A stretch of 64,000 nucleotides of DNA from the NCBI RefSeq assembly GCF_020723905.1, contig NZ_DYHZ01000005.1, positions 124,001 through 188,000 of the forward strand, given 5' to 3'. Positions 25,537 to 35,060 of the stretch are shown piece by piece (within the stretch, counting starts at the first letter, position 1; each line of letters opens with the position of its first letter). The DNA is from Anaerolinea thermophila (GTDB lineage Bacteria > Chloroflexota > Anaerolineae > Anaerolineales > Anaerolineaceae). The position numbers and the translations under genes were made by a program. The notes under the pieces were generated by a model. That model did not search any database. It was not told the DNA's origin and saw only the letters and a list, made by a program, of their open reading frames with translations.

Positions 25537-26606
25537 GCAATATCTCCCTTCGGGCTTTGGTGGTTGATGATGATCCCTCGTGGCTGGAACTGATTGCTGA
25601 GATTCTGGAAGAAGTAGGATATCTTGTTGAACGGGCTGCAAGCCTCGAACAGGCGCAATCATTACTGAAGCGTCCCTTTCATTTGGCGGTGGTTGATTTG
25701 TCTTTAGATACTTATGATCATCATAACCAGGAAGGGTTGAAAATTCTGGAGGAAATTCATCATCTGTACCCGGATTGTGCTACCATCTTACTGAGTGGAT
25801 ACGCAACCGTAGAGATAGCGGTAAGTGTCATCAAGGATTTAGGCGGGTACACCTGTTTACGTAAAGAAGTTTTTCGACGTTCAGAATTTCGCACACTTGC
25901 CAGCAGACTTTTAGAACAAACCCTGATGGCAGAGCAACTCGCCGGCGCAAAGATGGATACCCGGCGTCCCAAACCGGAGGAATCGCTGGCGCACTCGACC
26001 ATACTTGTTGTTGAAGATGATGCCGGATGGAGAGATTTATTGGAAGAAATTTTGCTGGACGCTGGTTACTCTGTAAGGGTTTGTACGGGATATGGTGATG
26101 CACAGGGAATTCTCCGGCGGGAACGATTTTCTCTGGTGATTTTAGATCTAAACCTCAGAGGAAATTTGCTGGAAAGCCCACGAATGTTGAAAGGGGAATC
26201 TCTGGATCAGTTGGAAGGATTTCGCTTACTTGCCAGTGCCAGAGCAAGTGGCGCTCAAATTATTGTCATCAGCGGGTTATCTTCTCCCAATATCATCGAT
26301 AAGATGTTCAAGAAGGGAAAAATTTTTGCATATTTAGAAAAGCACTCTTTTGAACGCAGAGGGTTTCTTCAAACGGTTCGGGAGGCAATTCTTATGGGAG
26401 GGCGTTCCGATGATTTATCATCCCTCACCGAACGGGAGCGTGAAGTTCTCTTGTTGCTGGCGCAGGGGCTAACAAATCGTGAGATTGCCGAAACACTGGT
26501 TATCTCTAATAACACGGTAAAACGGCATTTGAAATCTATTTTTGCAAAACTCAATATCCATACTCGCTCTGCGGCAGTTGCAAAGGTTACTGGACTGGAG
26601 AAATAA
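25533..26606 (+). CDS. Response regulator with two receiver domains and a LuxR-type HTH
   Basis: This 357-residue protein has two receiver domains in tandem (VVDDDPSW with phospho-acceptor D55; VVEDDAGW with D205) and a C-terminal LuxR/FixJ DNA-binding domain at about 300-350 (LTEREREVLLLLAQGLTNREIAETL). It is translationally coupled to the upstream kinase, so they are almost certainly partners. Two receiver sites allow stepwise or branched phosphorylation. The lysine motif is altered in both receivers (RKE and EKH). Target genes are unknown; the neighbouring convergent gltB is one candidate by position only. Confidence 0.92.
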   Translation: MSNISLRALVVDDDPSWLELIAEILEEVGYLVERAASLEQAQSLLKRPFHLAVVDLSLDTYDHHNQEGLKILEEIHHLYPDCATILLSGYATVEIAVSVIKDLGGYTCLRKEVFRRSEFRTLASRLLEQTLMAEQLAGAKMDTRRPKPEESLAHSTILVVEDDAGWRDLLEEILLDAGYSVRVCTGYGDAQGILRRERFSLVILDLNLRGNLLESPRMLKGESLDQLEGFRLLASARASGAQIIVISGLSSPNIIDKMFKKGKIFAYLEKHSFERRGFLQTVREAILMGGRSDDLSSLTEREREVLLLLAQGLTNREIAETLVISNNTVKRHLKSIFAKLNIHTRSAAVAKVTGLEK

Positions 26607-26621
26607 ACCGGATTGGGGTGA

Positions 26622-26660
26622 AAAAAGGCTGTCTGTGAGTCATTCCAGACAGCCTTTTTC
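26622..26660. terminator. Bidirectional terminator between the regulator gene and gltB
   Basis: AAAAAGGCTGTCTG pairs with CAGACAGCCTTTTT around a 10-base loop. The run of T residues works on both strands, matching the convergent genes. Confidence 0.88.
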
Positions 26661-26661
26661 T

Positions 26662-29600
26662 TCATGAATGGATAGCCGGAACAATTTTCACAAAACGATG
26701 CATCAGGAGAAAATCATCCTGCAAAAAAGCCCGGAGTCTTTCGGCTGTCTCATACTGATAAGTTTGTTCCAGGGCAAATAAGTAATGTGACATGAGCGCA
26801 CGAATCTCTTTAAGATCTTCATGAGTAATGGATTCTATGCACACCTGAGCACCTTTGGCGATTCGCCGTTTGAGCATTTCCTGGTCAAAACCAAATTCTG
26901 GGGTTAATTTTTGGTACACAACCCCTCCCGTCATGCCAGAAAATGCATAAGGTCCCGGATCTCCCATAATGATCACTGTACCAGACGTCATATACTCGCA
27001 GGCAAATCCTTTGAGGTTAGCAACTGTACCGGGATTTTCGTTTTCAGAAATGGGCTGGGTAATTTCCCCGCCAAAAATCACCTTTGCTCCTGAAAGACGG
27101 ACGCAGGCTCTTGAATCCGCATTTCCTTGCACAATGAGAATGCCATCCTGAGCCCCATAAGCAAAGGATTTTCCTACACTGCCATCGATTCTTAATCCAT
27201 CATGGTTCAATCCTTTCATGATTGCTACCCGTCCTCCGCTTGCCCCTTTTGCAACGCCATCCTGTGCTCCACCTTCTATAAGCACATCCATTTTTTCTGT
27301 GTTCCATGCCGCGAAGCCATTGCCAGCCAGAGCAGAGGGACCAAAGCGGAGATGGATCATATCCATTTGTTCTGCAACTTCAGGATGACGCATGATCTCA
27401 CCGGCAAGCCGGGAACCCAGAGCCCGGTCAATTGCAGACACGGTATCCTGATAGGTGACTTCCCGTTCCTGATCAGCAATCGTTTTCATGATGAGATCCG
27501 TCAATATGGTGGTCAGGCTGTTTCGAGGACGAATCAGTAAGACCCCCACCCCGGGTTGAGAGGCGCTTTTGTTTTGAACAGGCAGTGGTTCAAACAGGGA
27601 TGACAGATCAATTTTGTCATGAAGATGTCCCTGCTCAAGCAGGTCCGCTCTGCCTACCAGGTCCTGCAAACGCGTGGTGCCTAAACGGGCAGCGATAGAA
27701 CGGATTTCTTCTCCAATTCCCCTAAACAGGCGGACAACCCGTTCATAATCCTCTTCAAAATGAAGAGGGACGAAATGTTTAAGCCCTTTTTCTTGTGCCT
27801 CTTCCTTTGTCTGGATTTGGGTGGCAATACCTACATGACAGGTGCCTAAATTACATTGTCGACATATCGTGCATCCAAGGGCAACCATTGCCATGGTGGC
27901 AAATCCAACCCGATTTGCTCCTAAAAGAATCATCTTAACAGCATCTGCGCCGGTTTTCATTCCGCCATTTGCCCACAATTCCACTTTGTGACGGATCCCT
28001 GCAGCAAGAAGGGCGCGGTGTGCCTGGATGATTCCTATTTCTGTGGGTAAGCCCACGTATTGCAGGGAATGTTTACGGGCAGCCCCAGTACCACCATCAT
28101 ATCCTGAGATGTTGATAATATCTGCACCAGCCTTGGCAATTCCAACGGCGATAACCCCGATTCCGGGAACAACAGGCACTTTAACAGAAATTTTTGCCTG
28201 TGGATTCACCATTTTCAGTTCTTCAATCAATTGCGCGAGATCTTCTATAGAATATAAATCGTGATTATTTGAAGGCGAAAGAAGGGTGACGTAAGGCGGC
28301 GTTCGTCTTGCACGGGCAACTTTTGGGGTAACTTTGTAACCGGGTAACATTCCGCCTTCGCCGGGTTTTGCTCCCTGCCCAATTTTAATTTCCAGTACAG
28401 AAGCAGAATTCAAAAATTCTGCATTCACACCAAATCTTCCGCTTGCCACCTGCTGACCACGGTTATGACGGTACTTACCCAAAATTTCTGGAAGTTCTCC
28501 GCCCTCGCCGTTTATACAGATGATATTTAAGATGGATGCTGCATGGATATAAGACTTAAAAGAATTTTCTCCCTGAGACCCGTAAGACATTGCATCAATG
28601 ACAATAGGCAAGTCATAGCCATTAATGGAAATATCCACTTGATCCGTGGTTATCTCCTCTTTTCCAGAAGAGCGAAAATTAATTAGATGCCGAAGCGCTA
28701 CTGGAGAGTCTGAACAGATGGTCTGATAGACCTTCTGGATTTCGGAATATGGGGTTTCACCTTTGGCAAATTGATGAGCAACTTTCCAGAATTTTGGAAA
28801 CACGCGGGTCTGATAGGGTATTCGGGGTTCGGGGATTTCCTTTCTCAGTTCTGCACCTCTTTGTTTTGAATCTGCATGCAGAAATTCCCAGGTAACCCCT
28901 GCTGTTTCATTCCCAAAATAATTGGGTACTCCAAACACCGCTGCAACACTAGGCGCCAATCCAATTGTGCTGAAGACCCTGCCATATCCTCTCAATTCAT
29001 GACATCCCATGGTGGAGGTTACTTTTTCCAGACCGCTGGTTAAGTTTTCAACCAGTCGTTTCAATACGGTTTGAGTATGCTCGGCTGATTGTGGCTTTGC
29101 GAGTGCTATCGCAGATGCAATCATTGCATACGGGTTGACTGCATCGGCGCCTAAACCGCAAAGCAATGCTACATCATGAAGCGTGCGGATGGCTGCACTG
29201 CGTACAACCAGCCCCGTCCTTCTTCTCAAGTTTTCCTGAGGTAAAGAAGGTGCGTTCCGGAGAGCGTTATCCAGATGACTGGTTGCCAGGTGTGGATCCA
29301 GCCAGTTTAATCCCTTTAAGAGCGCTTCTTCATCATCAAGAATCAGACATTGGACCCCATTCTGGACATGGGCAACTGCTTGCCCGGCAAGACGCTCCAA
29401 GGCTTCTTGAACTGTTTCCTCAGGATAAACACCCAGAACCAGCCATCCTAATTTGCCTTGAAATGCAGATGCCAGTTCTTCAATGGTCAATGTGCTAAAC
29501 TGGTGGGCAATGGCTCTGGATATTGATTCACCCACACAGGTATGCCCACCCGTGAGAATGGGGGTTTCCAGAACAATAACGGTGTCTTCAGGGTTGGGAG

Positions 29601-31302
29601 TTTTCCCGATGGGTGCACAGGCGCCTATCAGTGTACTGGTAGAAAACGCTTCAACCTCCCGAGCGTGATCGATGGCAGGGTTTGTAACCACAGCAACGGA
29701 CTCTTTGAAATAATCAGCAAGGTTTACACGGACCTTACTCAATGGGGCAAGAGGGCCATCATAACCCAGGGAACTCACCAGGTCATCTTTGTTTTCACTG
29801 ATCAGTGATGATACTTCATTGAAATGATCCTTCAACCATCCATTCACTGCAAAGACCAGAGAGTCGAGTTCCATTTTCCATCGGTTTTCTAAAGAGGTTC
29901 CTTCAGGGTGAAAAAGATGGGCGGGTTGGCTGTCAAAAGAAACTCCCCGATTTTTTTGAAGGACTGGAAGAATGCCAGGATGGGATATAGCAATCTCTTC
30001 TCTTACTAATGGGTATGGCTGTCCCCATCCAGCCCAATATTGACGTGCCAGTTGAGGCACCTCCCGTTGAAACATTTGAATCATGACATGCTGGCGAATC
30101 TGTCCATGGTTCAGCAGAATTAATGGATCTCCCCGGCGAATGCGTATCGCTATTTTCTCTCCGGGTGAGAGGGCTCTGGCATCTGTAACCCAGTTTTCCA
30201 GAGGAATGGCTCCTCTTTCTGAACTGAAAATATACTCTTTCTCCGTCTCTACGAACCAGAGTGGACGTAATCCCAGGGCATCTACACTTGCCACGACAGT
30301 ATCCCCATACCGGGCAATAATCCCTGCAGGACCCTGGGCATAGGGACCAAAGGATTGCCTGATGCGTTGATACGTGGCGCGAAGGTCGGGAGGGAATTGC
30401 TCCACTTCATATGGAATGGGCGGGAAAACCATTTCCATTGCTTCTATGAGGTCGAGCCCATATTCCACACAGAGCGTATGGAGGAGGCGGTCTAAATCCT
30501 GTGAGTCTGAGCCATCGTTGGGGAGAATTGTGCCAATTTGCCGGGCTTCAATCCGCAATCGTTGAATCGTATTAATTTCCCCATTGTGCCCCAGAATGGC
30601 AAAGGGTTGTGCTCTTTCAAAAGTGGATATGGTGTTTGTGGAATAGCGGGCATGACACAGCACAATAGAGGTATCGTAATTGTGATCCTGGAGGTCTGGA
30701 TAATAATGGGTAAGGGCTTCAACGGAGCCTCTCATCTTATAAACTACAGTGTGTGCGCTGAGCGAAGCAAAGTGTAGAGGTAATTGCTGTTCTAAAGCCA
30801 GTTGAACACGAAAAAGCCTTTGATCCAGATCAGGGATATTATCATGTCCAGCCAGTTGCCAGAACTGGGGAGGATTCTGGCGTGCATGTTGCCCGAGCAT
30901 CTCTTTCCTTGTGCGCCCCTCCTGGATCAAGAGTAAGTTGAGCCCTTGCTCGTTGAATTGCTCAAGGATACTTTCCTTAATCGACTCCATATTTAAGTGG
31001 GGAGGAATAAACAAATGTCCAACCCAGAAACCTGGATGGGTAGCCAGATATGAAGGCATTCCTGCCTGGCTTAACTTTTTTGCCCACAATCGCCGTGGAA
31101 TATCGGTTTGTACACCTGCCCCATCCCCCTCTCCGTTGACGAACCCTGTCCGGTGCCCCATACTGATCAGTGCGCCTAATGCACGCTTAAGAGTGCCAAA
31201 GGTACTCTGTCCGTGTTTTCTGGCGCTCATGTAAATGGCACAGGCATCGTGTTCTTCACCGTCCTCAAATGGATTGGGAATATCTGTGCGAATGTTTTTC
31301 AT
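26662..31302 (-). CDS. gltB: Glutamate synthase, large subunit
   Basis: This 1546-residue enzyme makes glutamate from glutamine and 2-oxoglutarate. Domains in order are: N-terminal class II glutaminase with nucleophile C21 (DACAIYMSARKHGQ), the central domain, the FMN-binding barrel (GEGGELPEI, ANGGMKTGADAVKMILLGANRVG) with 3Fe-4S ligands in CTICRQCNLGTCHVGIATQ, and the C-terminal GXGXG beta-helix. Cleavage before C21 is expected in this family. I chose ATG 31302 since AAAGGAG lies 9 bases upstream; two in-frame ATG codons precede it. No small gltD subunit lies next to it. A leader with competing hairpins precedes it. Confidence 0.96.
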   Translation of the reverse strand: MKNIRTDIPNPFEDGEEHDACAIYMSARKHGQSTFGTLKRALGALISMGHRTGFVNGEGDGAGVQTDIPRRLWAKKLSQAGMPSYLATHPGFWVGHLFIPPHLNMESIKESILEQFNEQGLNLLLIQEGRTRKEMLGQHARQNPPQFWQLAGHDNIPDLDQRLFRVQLALEQQLPLHFASLSAHTVVYKMRGSVEALTHYYPDLQDHNYDTSIVLCHARYSTNTISTFERAQPFAILGHNGEINTIQRLRIEARQIGTILPNDGSDSQDLDRLLHTLCVEYGLDLIEAMEMVFPPIPYEVEQFPPDLRATYQRIRQSFGPYAQGPAGIIARYGDTVVASVDALGLRPLWFVETEKEYIFSSERGAIPLENWVTDARALSPGEKIAIRIRRGDPLILLNHGQIRQHVMIQMFQREVPQLARQYWAGWGQPYPLVREEIAISHPGILPVLQKNRGVSFDSQPAHLFHPEGTSLENRWKMELDSLVFAVNGWLKDHFNEVSSLISENKDDLVSSLGYDGPLAPLSKVRVNLADYFKESVAVVTNPAIDHAREVEAFSTSTLIGACAPIGKTPNPEDTVIVLETPILTGGHTCVGESISRAIAHQFSTLTIEELASAFQGKLGWLVLGVYPEETVQEALERLAGQAVAHVQNGVQCLILDDEEALLKGLNWLDPHLATSHLDNALRNAPSLPQENLRRRTGLVVRSAAIRTLHDVALLCGLGADAVNPYAMIASAIALAKPQSAEHTQTVLKRLVENLTSGLEKVTSTMGCHELRGYGRVFSTIGLAPSVAAVFGVPNYFGNETAGVTWEFLHADSKQRGAELRKEIPEPRIPYQTRVFPKFWKVAHQFAKGETPYSEIQKVYQTICSDSPVALRHLINFRSSGKEEITTDQVDISINGYDLPIVIDAMSYGSQGENSFKSYIHAASILNIICINGEGGELPEILGKYRHNRGQQVASGRFGVNAEFLNSASVLEIKIGQGAKPGEGGMLPGYKVTPKVARARRTPPYVTLLSPSNNHDLYSIEDLAQLIEELKMVNPQAKISVKVPVVPGIGVIAVGIAKAGADIINISGYDGGTGAARKHSLQYVGLPTEIGIIQAHRALLAAGIRHKVELWANGGMKTGADAVKMILLGANRVGFATMAMVALGCTICRQCNLGTCHVGIATQIQTKEEAQEKGLKHFVPLHFEEDYERVVRLFRGIGEEIRSIAARLGTTRLQDLVGRADLLEQGHLHDKIDLSSLFEPLPVQNKSASQPGVGVLLIRPRNSLTTILTDLIMKTIADQEREVTYQDTVSAIDRALGSRLAGEIMRHPEVAEQMDMIHLRFGPSALAGNGFAAWNTEKMDVLIEGGAQDGVAKGASGGRVAIMKGLNHDGLRIDGSVGKSFAYGAQDGILIVQGNADSRACVRLSGAKVIFGGEITQPISENENPGTVANLKGFACEYMTSGTVIIMGDPGPYAFSGMTGGVVYQKLTPEFGFDQEMLKRRIAKGAQVCIESITHEDLKEIRALMSHYLFALEQTYQYETAERLRAFLQDDFLLMHRFVKIVPAIHS

Positions 31303-31354
31303 GGCTATCATCTCCTTTGGCATCTTCCGAATGCATTATTGTGTCCGGAAATGG

Positions 31355-31387
31355 ATAAAAAAATAAGGCTCACCTACCGGTGAGCCT
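31355..31387 (-). terminator. Intrinsic terminator in the gltB leader (attenuator)
   Basis: On the minus strand AGGCTCACC and GGTGAGCCT form a 9-bp stem with a 4-base loop, followed by TATTTTTTT. It lies about 53 bases before the gltB ATG and so would stop transcription before the gene. Confidence 0.8.
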
Positions 31388-31411
31388 GTTTTGGAAATAG
31401 AGAAGATCACT

Positions 31412-31465
31412 TCACCGGTAGGGTAAGAGGAAAATCTTGATAGCGCGGAAATGGTGTTTTTTCAT
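31412..31465 (-). CDS. Possible 17-residue leader peptide upstream of gltB
   Basis: A short ORF runs MKKHHFRAIKIFLLPYR with its TGA stop inside the antiterminator segment. A ribosome at its end would block the antiterminator and favour the terminator. There is no clear ribosome-binding site and no Glu or Gln codon, so its use in attenuation is uncertain. Confidence 0.25.
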   Translation of the reverse strand: MKKHHFRAIKIFLLPYR

Positions 31466-31495
31466 ATGTATACAAGGGTAGTGTTAATTAGCGCG

Positions 31496-31523
31496 ATTAT
31501 ACAATACTGAGGCCGTTTGTGAA
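31496..31523 (-). promoter_or_regulatory. Promoter of gltB
   Basis: On the minus strand, TTCACA (31523-31518), 16 bases, then TATAAT (31501-31496). Predicted start near 31489, about 187 bases before the gltB ATG. Confidence 0.6.
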
Positions 31524-31621
31524 GTCCCGAAGCGGGTAATTTATTGGCTATTTTCAATCCTATTTGTGACCCATTGACAGTTGCAGCAAGGAAAAAAGGA
31601 GCCGCAGGTAAACACGTTATA

Positions 31622-33067
31622 ATGGATTTAATGAAGTTCATCGAAAAGAGCCTGGGATTTCGTTTATTGATACTGGGTATTCTCCTGATCCTTTTAAACC
31701 CTTTTCCTGTGGATGGGAGGGATTGGGAAGATTCTTCAATCGCCAGGAAGGCTCAGTATGAACACCTTTATCAGGTTCAAACTGAGGCGCTCGGGAGAAT
31801 CTTCAACCGCCATCCCTGGCGTCAGGATTTAAACGAATCTCTGGGGATCCGGGCGTTCTTACAGAAAAATTATGAGGAAGCGCTGGCTTACCTCATGCCT
31901 CCTTATCATTCCGGACTCTTGTCAGATCATGGGAAGTACACTCTGGTGTTGATCTTGCTGGAACAGGGAAGGGTGGTTGATGCCAGCCAAATTTTAATGC
32001 AATTAAATCCTGTAACCGCATGTCAGGTTTATTCAACCAATCCTGTTTTGAAAAAAATTCCACTTGAGGAGAGAGTGAATATCTTAAGAATTTTGGTGGA
32101 GAGATGTCCGGGAAATCCAGATTTTCTTTACCAGTGGGGGTTGTATCAAATTGTGGATAACTATGAAGAAGGCATCAGTTATATCAGGAATGCCGCTCAA
32201 ATTCATCCGGGGTATCATTCGGCGGTTAATCTAATAGAGCAAGCCCAGGCATTAAGTCTATTGGAGAGGGCTCCTGCTTATCGTCTTACATTGTTTGGAA
32301 GGTCATACCTGAATCTGGGGGAGTATGAACTGGCGCAACGGGTACTGGAAAAAGCAGTACACCTCCAGCCTGATTATTCGGAAGCCTGGGCTTTTCTGGG
32401 AGAAGCCAAATTACAAATGGGAGATGGATCCGGAAAAGACGACCTGGAAAAAGCCATTGCACAAAATCCTCAATCTGTGATGTCCAGAGTGCTCTTCAGT
32501 CTGTACCTTTCGAGAATGGGTGAACTGGACCTGGCAATAGACGAAATGAGAAAGGTGATTGAGATTGAGCCTCACCAGTCTATCTGGTATCTTGAAATGG
32601 GAAGGCTGACTGCCCAAAAAGGGAATTTGTTTGATGCATACACCTTTTATGAAAGAGCATCCCAACTGGATCCTGATAATCCGTTGGTGTGGAAGGCTTT
32701 AGCCAAATTTTGTGTAACCTATCACTTTGATTTATCTGGGAGAGGTTTATATTCTGCAAGAATGGCTTTGAAGTTAGCCCCGAAGGATGCAGAGTCTTAT
32801 AAAGTGATGGGGGACGTACTGTATAATCTTGGGGATTTAGCCACTGCAGAACGTTTTTGGGCTGTTTCCTTGAAGTTGAATCCCTCTTATGCTGAAGCAT
32901 ATTTAGCGCTTGGCCAGTTATATCTGCAAGAAAACCGCCTCAAAGAATCCCGGCAAATGTTGAAAAATGCTGAATCTTTCGCGTCACAGGATGAAATCAG
33001 GTCCTTGGCCGTAAAATTGCTGGAGCGTTATTTCTCCGAGTCAGTATTTACAGGAAATACCCCATGA
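31622..33067 (+). CDS. TPR-repeat protein with N-terminal membrane segment
   Basis: This 481-residue protein has one hydrophobic N-terminal stretch (about residues 13-30, LLILGILLILLNPFPV), which is either a signal peptide or an anchor. Tetratricopeptide repeats fill about residues 220-470; examples are YLNLGEYELAQRVLEKAVHL and ALGQLYLQENRLKESRQML. TPR arrays hold protein complexes together. The start is uncertain: ATG 31622 overlaps a TATAAT (31618-31623), so a leaderless ATG 31631 is an alternative. It overlaps the next gene by 4 bases, so it probably works with that lipoprotein at the envelope. Confidence 0.85.
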   Translation: MDLMKFIEKSLGFRLLILGILLILLNPFPVDGRDWEDSSIARKAQYEHLYQVQTEALGRIFNRHPWRQDLNESLGIRAFLQKNYEEALAYLMPPYHSGLLSDHGKYTLVLILLEQGRVVDASQILMQLNPVTACQVYSTNPVLKKIPLEERVNILRILVERCPGNPDFLYQWGLYQIVDNYEEGISYIRNAAQIHPGYHSAVNLIEQAQALSLLERAPAYRLTLFGRSYLNLGEYELAQRVLEKAVHLQPDYSEAWAFLGEAKLQMGDGSGKDDLEKAIAQNPQSVMSRVLFSLYLSRMGELDLAIDEMRKVIEIEPHQSIWYLEMGRLTAQKGNLFDAYTFYERASQLDPDNPLVWKALAKFCVTYHFDLSGRGLYSARMALKLAPKDAESYKVMGDVLYNLGDLATAERFWAVSLKLNPSYAEAYLALGQLYLQENRLKESRQMLKNAESFASQDEIRSLAVKLLERYFSESVFTGNTP

Positions 33068-33702
33068 AGACTTTTCATCTTTCTCTTCTTCTGGTGTTTG
33101 TTCTGGTAATTTATTCCGGATGTTCTCAAATAGATGAAAAAAAGAGCACTGAGAATGTTCTGTTTCGGGATGATTTTACAGAACCCGGCAATGATTGGGG
33201 ACTCATTAACAGTGAGGAGGGAGTGATTGAATACGCTCAAGGCGGATTGAGATTTTTTGTCAGGAAACAAAACACAGACCTCTGGACGATAACCGGAAGG
33301 AATTTCCCCAATGTGGATATCCATGTACAGGCCACACGTCGCAACGCAATCGTGAACAATTTATTCGGCGTAATTTGTCGATACCAGAACAGCCATCATT
33401 TTTATATGCTTGTAGTCAGCAGTGATGGTTATTTCGGCGCTTTGAAGAAAAATGGGGAATCCTATAGTTTAATCGGACAAGAGCAGTTAAAATACAGCGA
33501 TGAGTTGAAGAATACCGGAGATACGGTTCAACTCCGGGCAGTGTGTAAAGGAAATCAGTTATCCATGTTCGTCAATGACAGGAAACTGCTGGATGTACAG
33601 GACGATGAGTTTACAGATGGCGCAGTTGGTCTGATGGTTGGCGCCTTATCAGAGCCAGGTGTGGATATCTTATTTGATTTTTTTGAGGTGAGAGACCCTT
33701 AG
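33064..33702 (+). CDS. Putative lipoprotein with a concanavalin-like (DUF1080/LamG) domain
   Basis: This 212-residue protein has a lipoprotein signal (lipobox IYSGC at residue 20) and then a jelly-roll-like domain. Typical features are FRDDFTEPGNDWG, the core GVICRYQNSHHFYMLVV and FVNDRKLLDVQDD...GAVGLMVG. Such domains bind sugars or polymers outside the cell. It is coupled to the TPR gene (ATGA overlap), and mtaB follows 4 bases after its stop. No enzymatic residues can be assigned. Confidence 0.75.
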   Translation: MKTFHLSLLLVFVLVIYSGCSQIDEKKSTENVLFRDDFTEPGNDWGLINSEEGVIEYAQGGLRFFVRKQNTDLWTITGRNFPNVDIHVQATRRNAIVNNLFGVICRYQNSHHFYMLVVSSDGYFGALKKNGESYSLIGQEQLKYSDELKNTGDTVQLRAVCKGNQLSMFVNDRKLLDVQDDEFTDGAVGLMVGALSEPGVDILFDFFEVRDP

Positions 33703-33706
33703 AGAC

Positions 33707-34996
33707 ATGAAGGTGTATCTGGATTCAATTGGTTGCCGTTTGAATCAAAGCGAAATCGAAAAATTTGCCCTTCAATTTCGTGCTGCCGGGCATACAATTG
33801 TTGCCTCTCCCGCAGAAGCAGATTTAGTGGTGGTCAATACCTGTGCTGTGACGGCTGAAGCAGCATCTGATTCTCGGCAAAAGATTCGTCAGGCGGCTCG
33901 GCTTACGCCGGGAGGAATTACCGTCACGGGATGCTGGGCAACGCTGGATCGGGCAGGGGCTATGGCTTTGCCCGGAGTGGATCGGGTTGTGCTCAATGAT
34001 GAAAAAGACACCCTTGTTTCGACCGTGCTGGGTATTCCTTCAGAAAGTTTCGATTTGGAGCCTTTGGCGCGTCAACCTTTACCCGGATTACATACACGCA
34101 CCCGCGCCTTTATTAAAGTTCAGGATGGATGTGACAACCACTGTACTTTTTGTGTGACTCGCCTGGCAAGGGGGAAAGGGAGAAGCCGGGGCGTTTCAGA
34201 AATTCTATCAGATATCCGCGTGGCTCAAGCCGGCGGTGCTAAAGAAGTGGTTCTGACAGGCGTACATTTAGGTTCCTGGGGGCAGGACTTTACTCCCAAA
34301 AATCATTTGCGAGACTTGATACAGGCTATTTTACAGGAAAGTGATGTGCCCCGTTTACGACTATCCTCTCTGGAGCCGTGGGATTTGGATGAAACCTTTT
34401 TTTCTCTTTGGAAAAATCCCCGGCTATGTCGACATTTACATCTGCCTCTTCAGTCTGGGTGTTCTGCCACTTTAAAACGGATGGCAAGAAAGACCACCCC
34501 TCAACAATTTGAGGCTTTGGTAAAACAGGCGCGCGAATTGATCCCGGATGTTGCCATTACGACCGATATCATTGTAGGGTTTCCTGGAGAGACTGAAGAG
34601 GAATTTCAGGAAAGTCTTGACTTTGTTGAGCGGATGCAATTTGCCGGGGGGCATGTGTTTACGTATTCTGATCGCGCAGGCACAGCGGCAACCCGGCTTC
34701 CCAATCCTGTTCCTTCAGAAGTTCGAAAACGTCGCAATGCGCTCATGCGGGAAGTCATACGTCTTTCCAGCCAAAGATATCTGGAACGTTTTTTAGGCTC
34801 TGAGGTGATTGTGCTGTGGGAGTCTACAGATTCCTTGAGCCCATCTGGATGGAACATCCATGGGCTTACAGATCATTACGTCAAGGTCGTATCTCAGGCT
34901 AAGGAAAGGATTTGGAATCAATTTAGCCGGGTCAAATTATTAGAGGTGGATAACGATCGAATCAAGGGTGAAATTCTGGAAATTTTCCCAGATTAA
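33707..34996 (+). CDS. mtaB: tRNA t6A37 methylthiotransferase
   Basis: This 429-residue radical-SAM enzyme probably converts t6A to ms2t6A at tRNA position 37. It has the three N-terminal cluster cysteines C10 (GCRLNQSE), C46 (NTCAVTAEA) and C76 (GCWA), then the radical-SAM motif CxxxCxxC in DGCDNHCTFC, and a C-terminal TRAM-like region. The GCRLNQ start and total length fit MtaB rather than MiaB or RimO. It follows the lipoprotein gene at 4 bases and may share its transcript. Confidence 0.9.
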   Translation: MKVYLDSIGCRLNQSEIEKFALQFRAAGHTIVASPAEADLVVVNTCAVTAEAASDSRQKIRQAARLTPGGITVTGCWATLDRAGAMALPGVDRVVLNDEKDTLVSTVLGIPSESFDLEPLARQPLPGLHTRTRAFIKVQDGCDNHCTFCVTRLARGKGRSRGVSEILSDIRVAQAGGAKEVVLTGVHLGSWGQDFTPKNHLRDLIQAILQESDVPRLRLSSLEPWDLDETFFSLWKNPRLCRHLHLPLQSGCSATLKRMARKTTPQQFEALVKQARELIPDVAITTDIIVGFPGETEEEFQESLDFVERMQFAGGHVFTYSDRAGTAATRLPNPVPSEVRKRRNALMREVIRLSSQRYLERFLGSEVIVLWESTDSLSPSGWNIHGLTDHYVKVVSQAKERIWNQFSRVKLLEVDNDRIKGEILEIFPD

Positions 34997-35060
34997 ACAC
35001 CTTCTCTTCCGAATTTCCAAGTATAATGTTGCCGCTTAGACTTTTTCAAGGAGGCACATC

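Larger units (their letters stand above)
31355..31489 (-). promoter_or_regulatory. Attenuator-like gltB leader with mutually exclusive hairpins
   Basis: On the minus strand, CTACCGGTGA (31421-31412) is the exact complement of TCACCGGTAG (31383-31374). The second segment is part of the terminator stem, so pairing with the first segment would act as an antiterminator. The upstream segment overlaps the end of a 17-codon leader ORF. The signal sensed is not known. No known riboswitch class is recognised. Confidence 0.6.
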
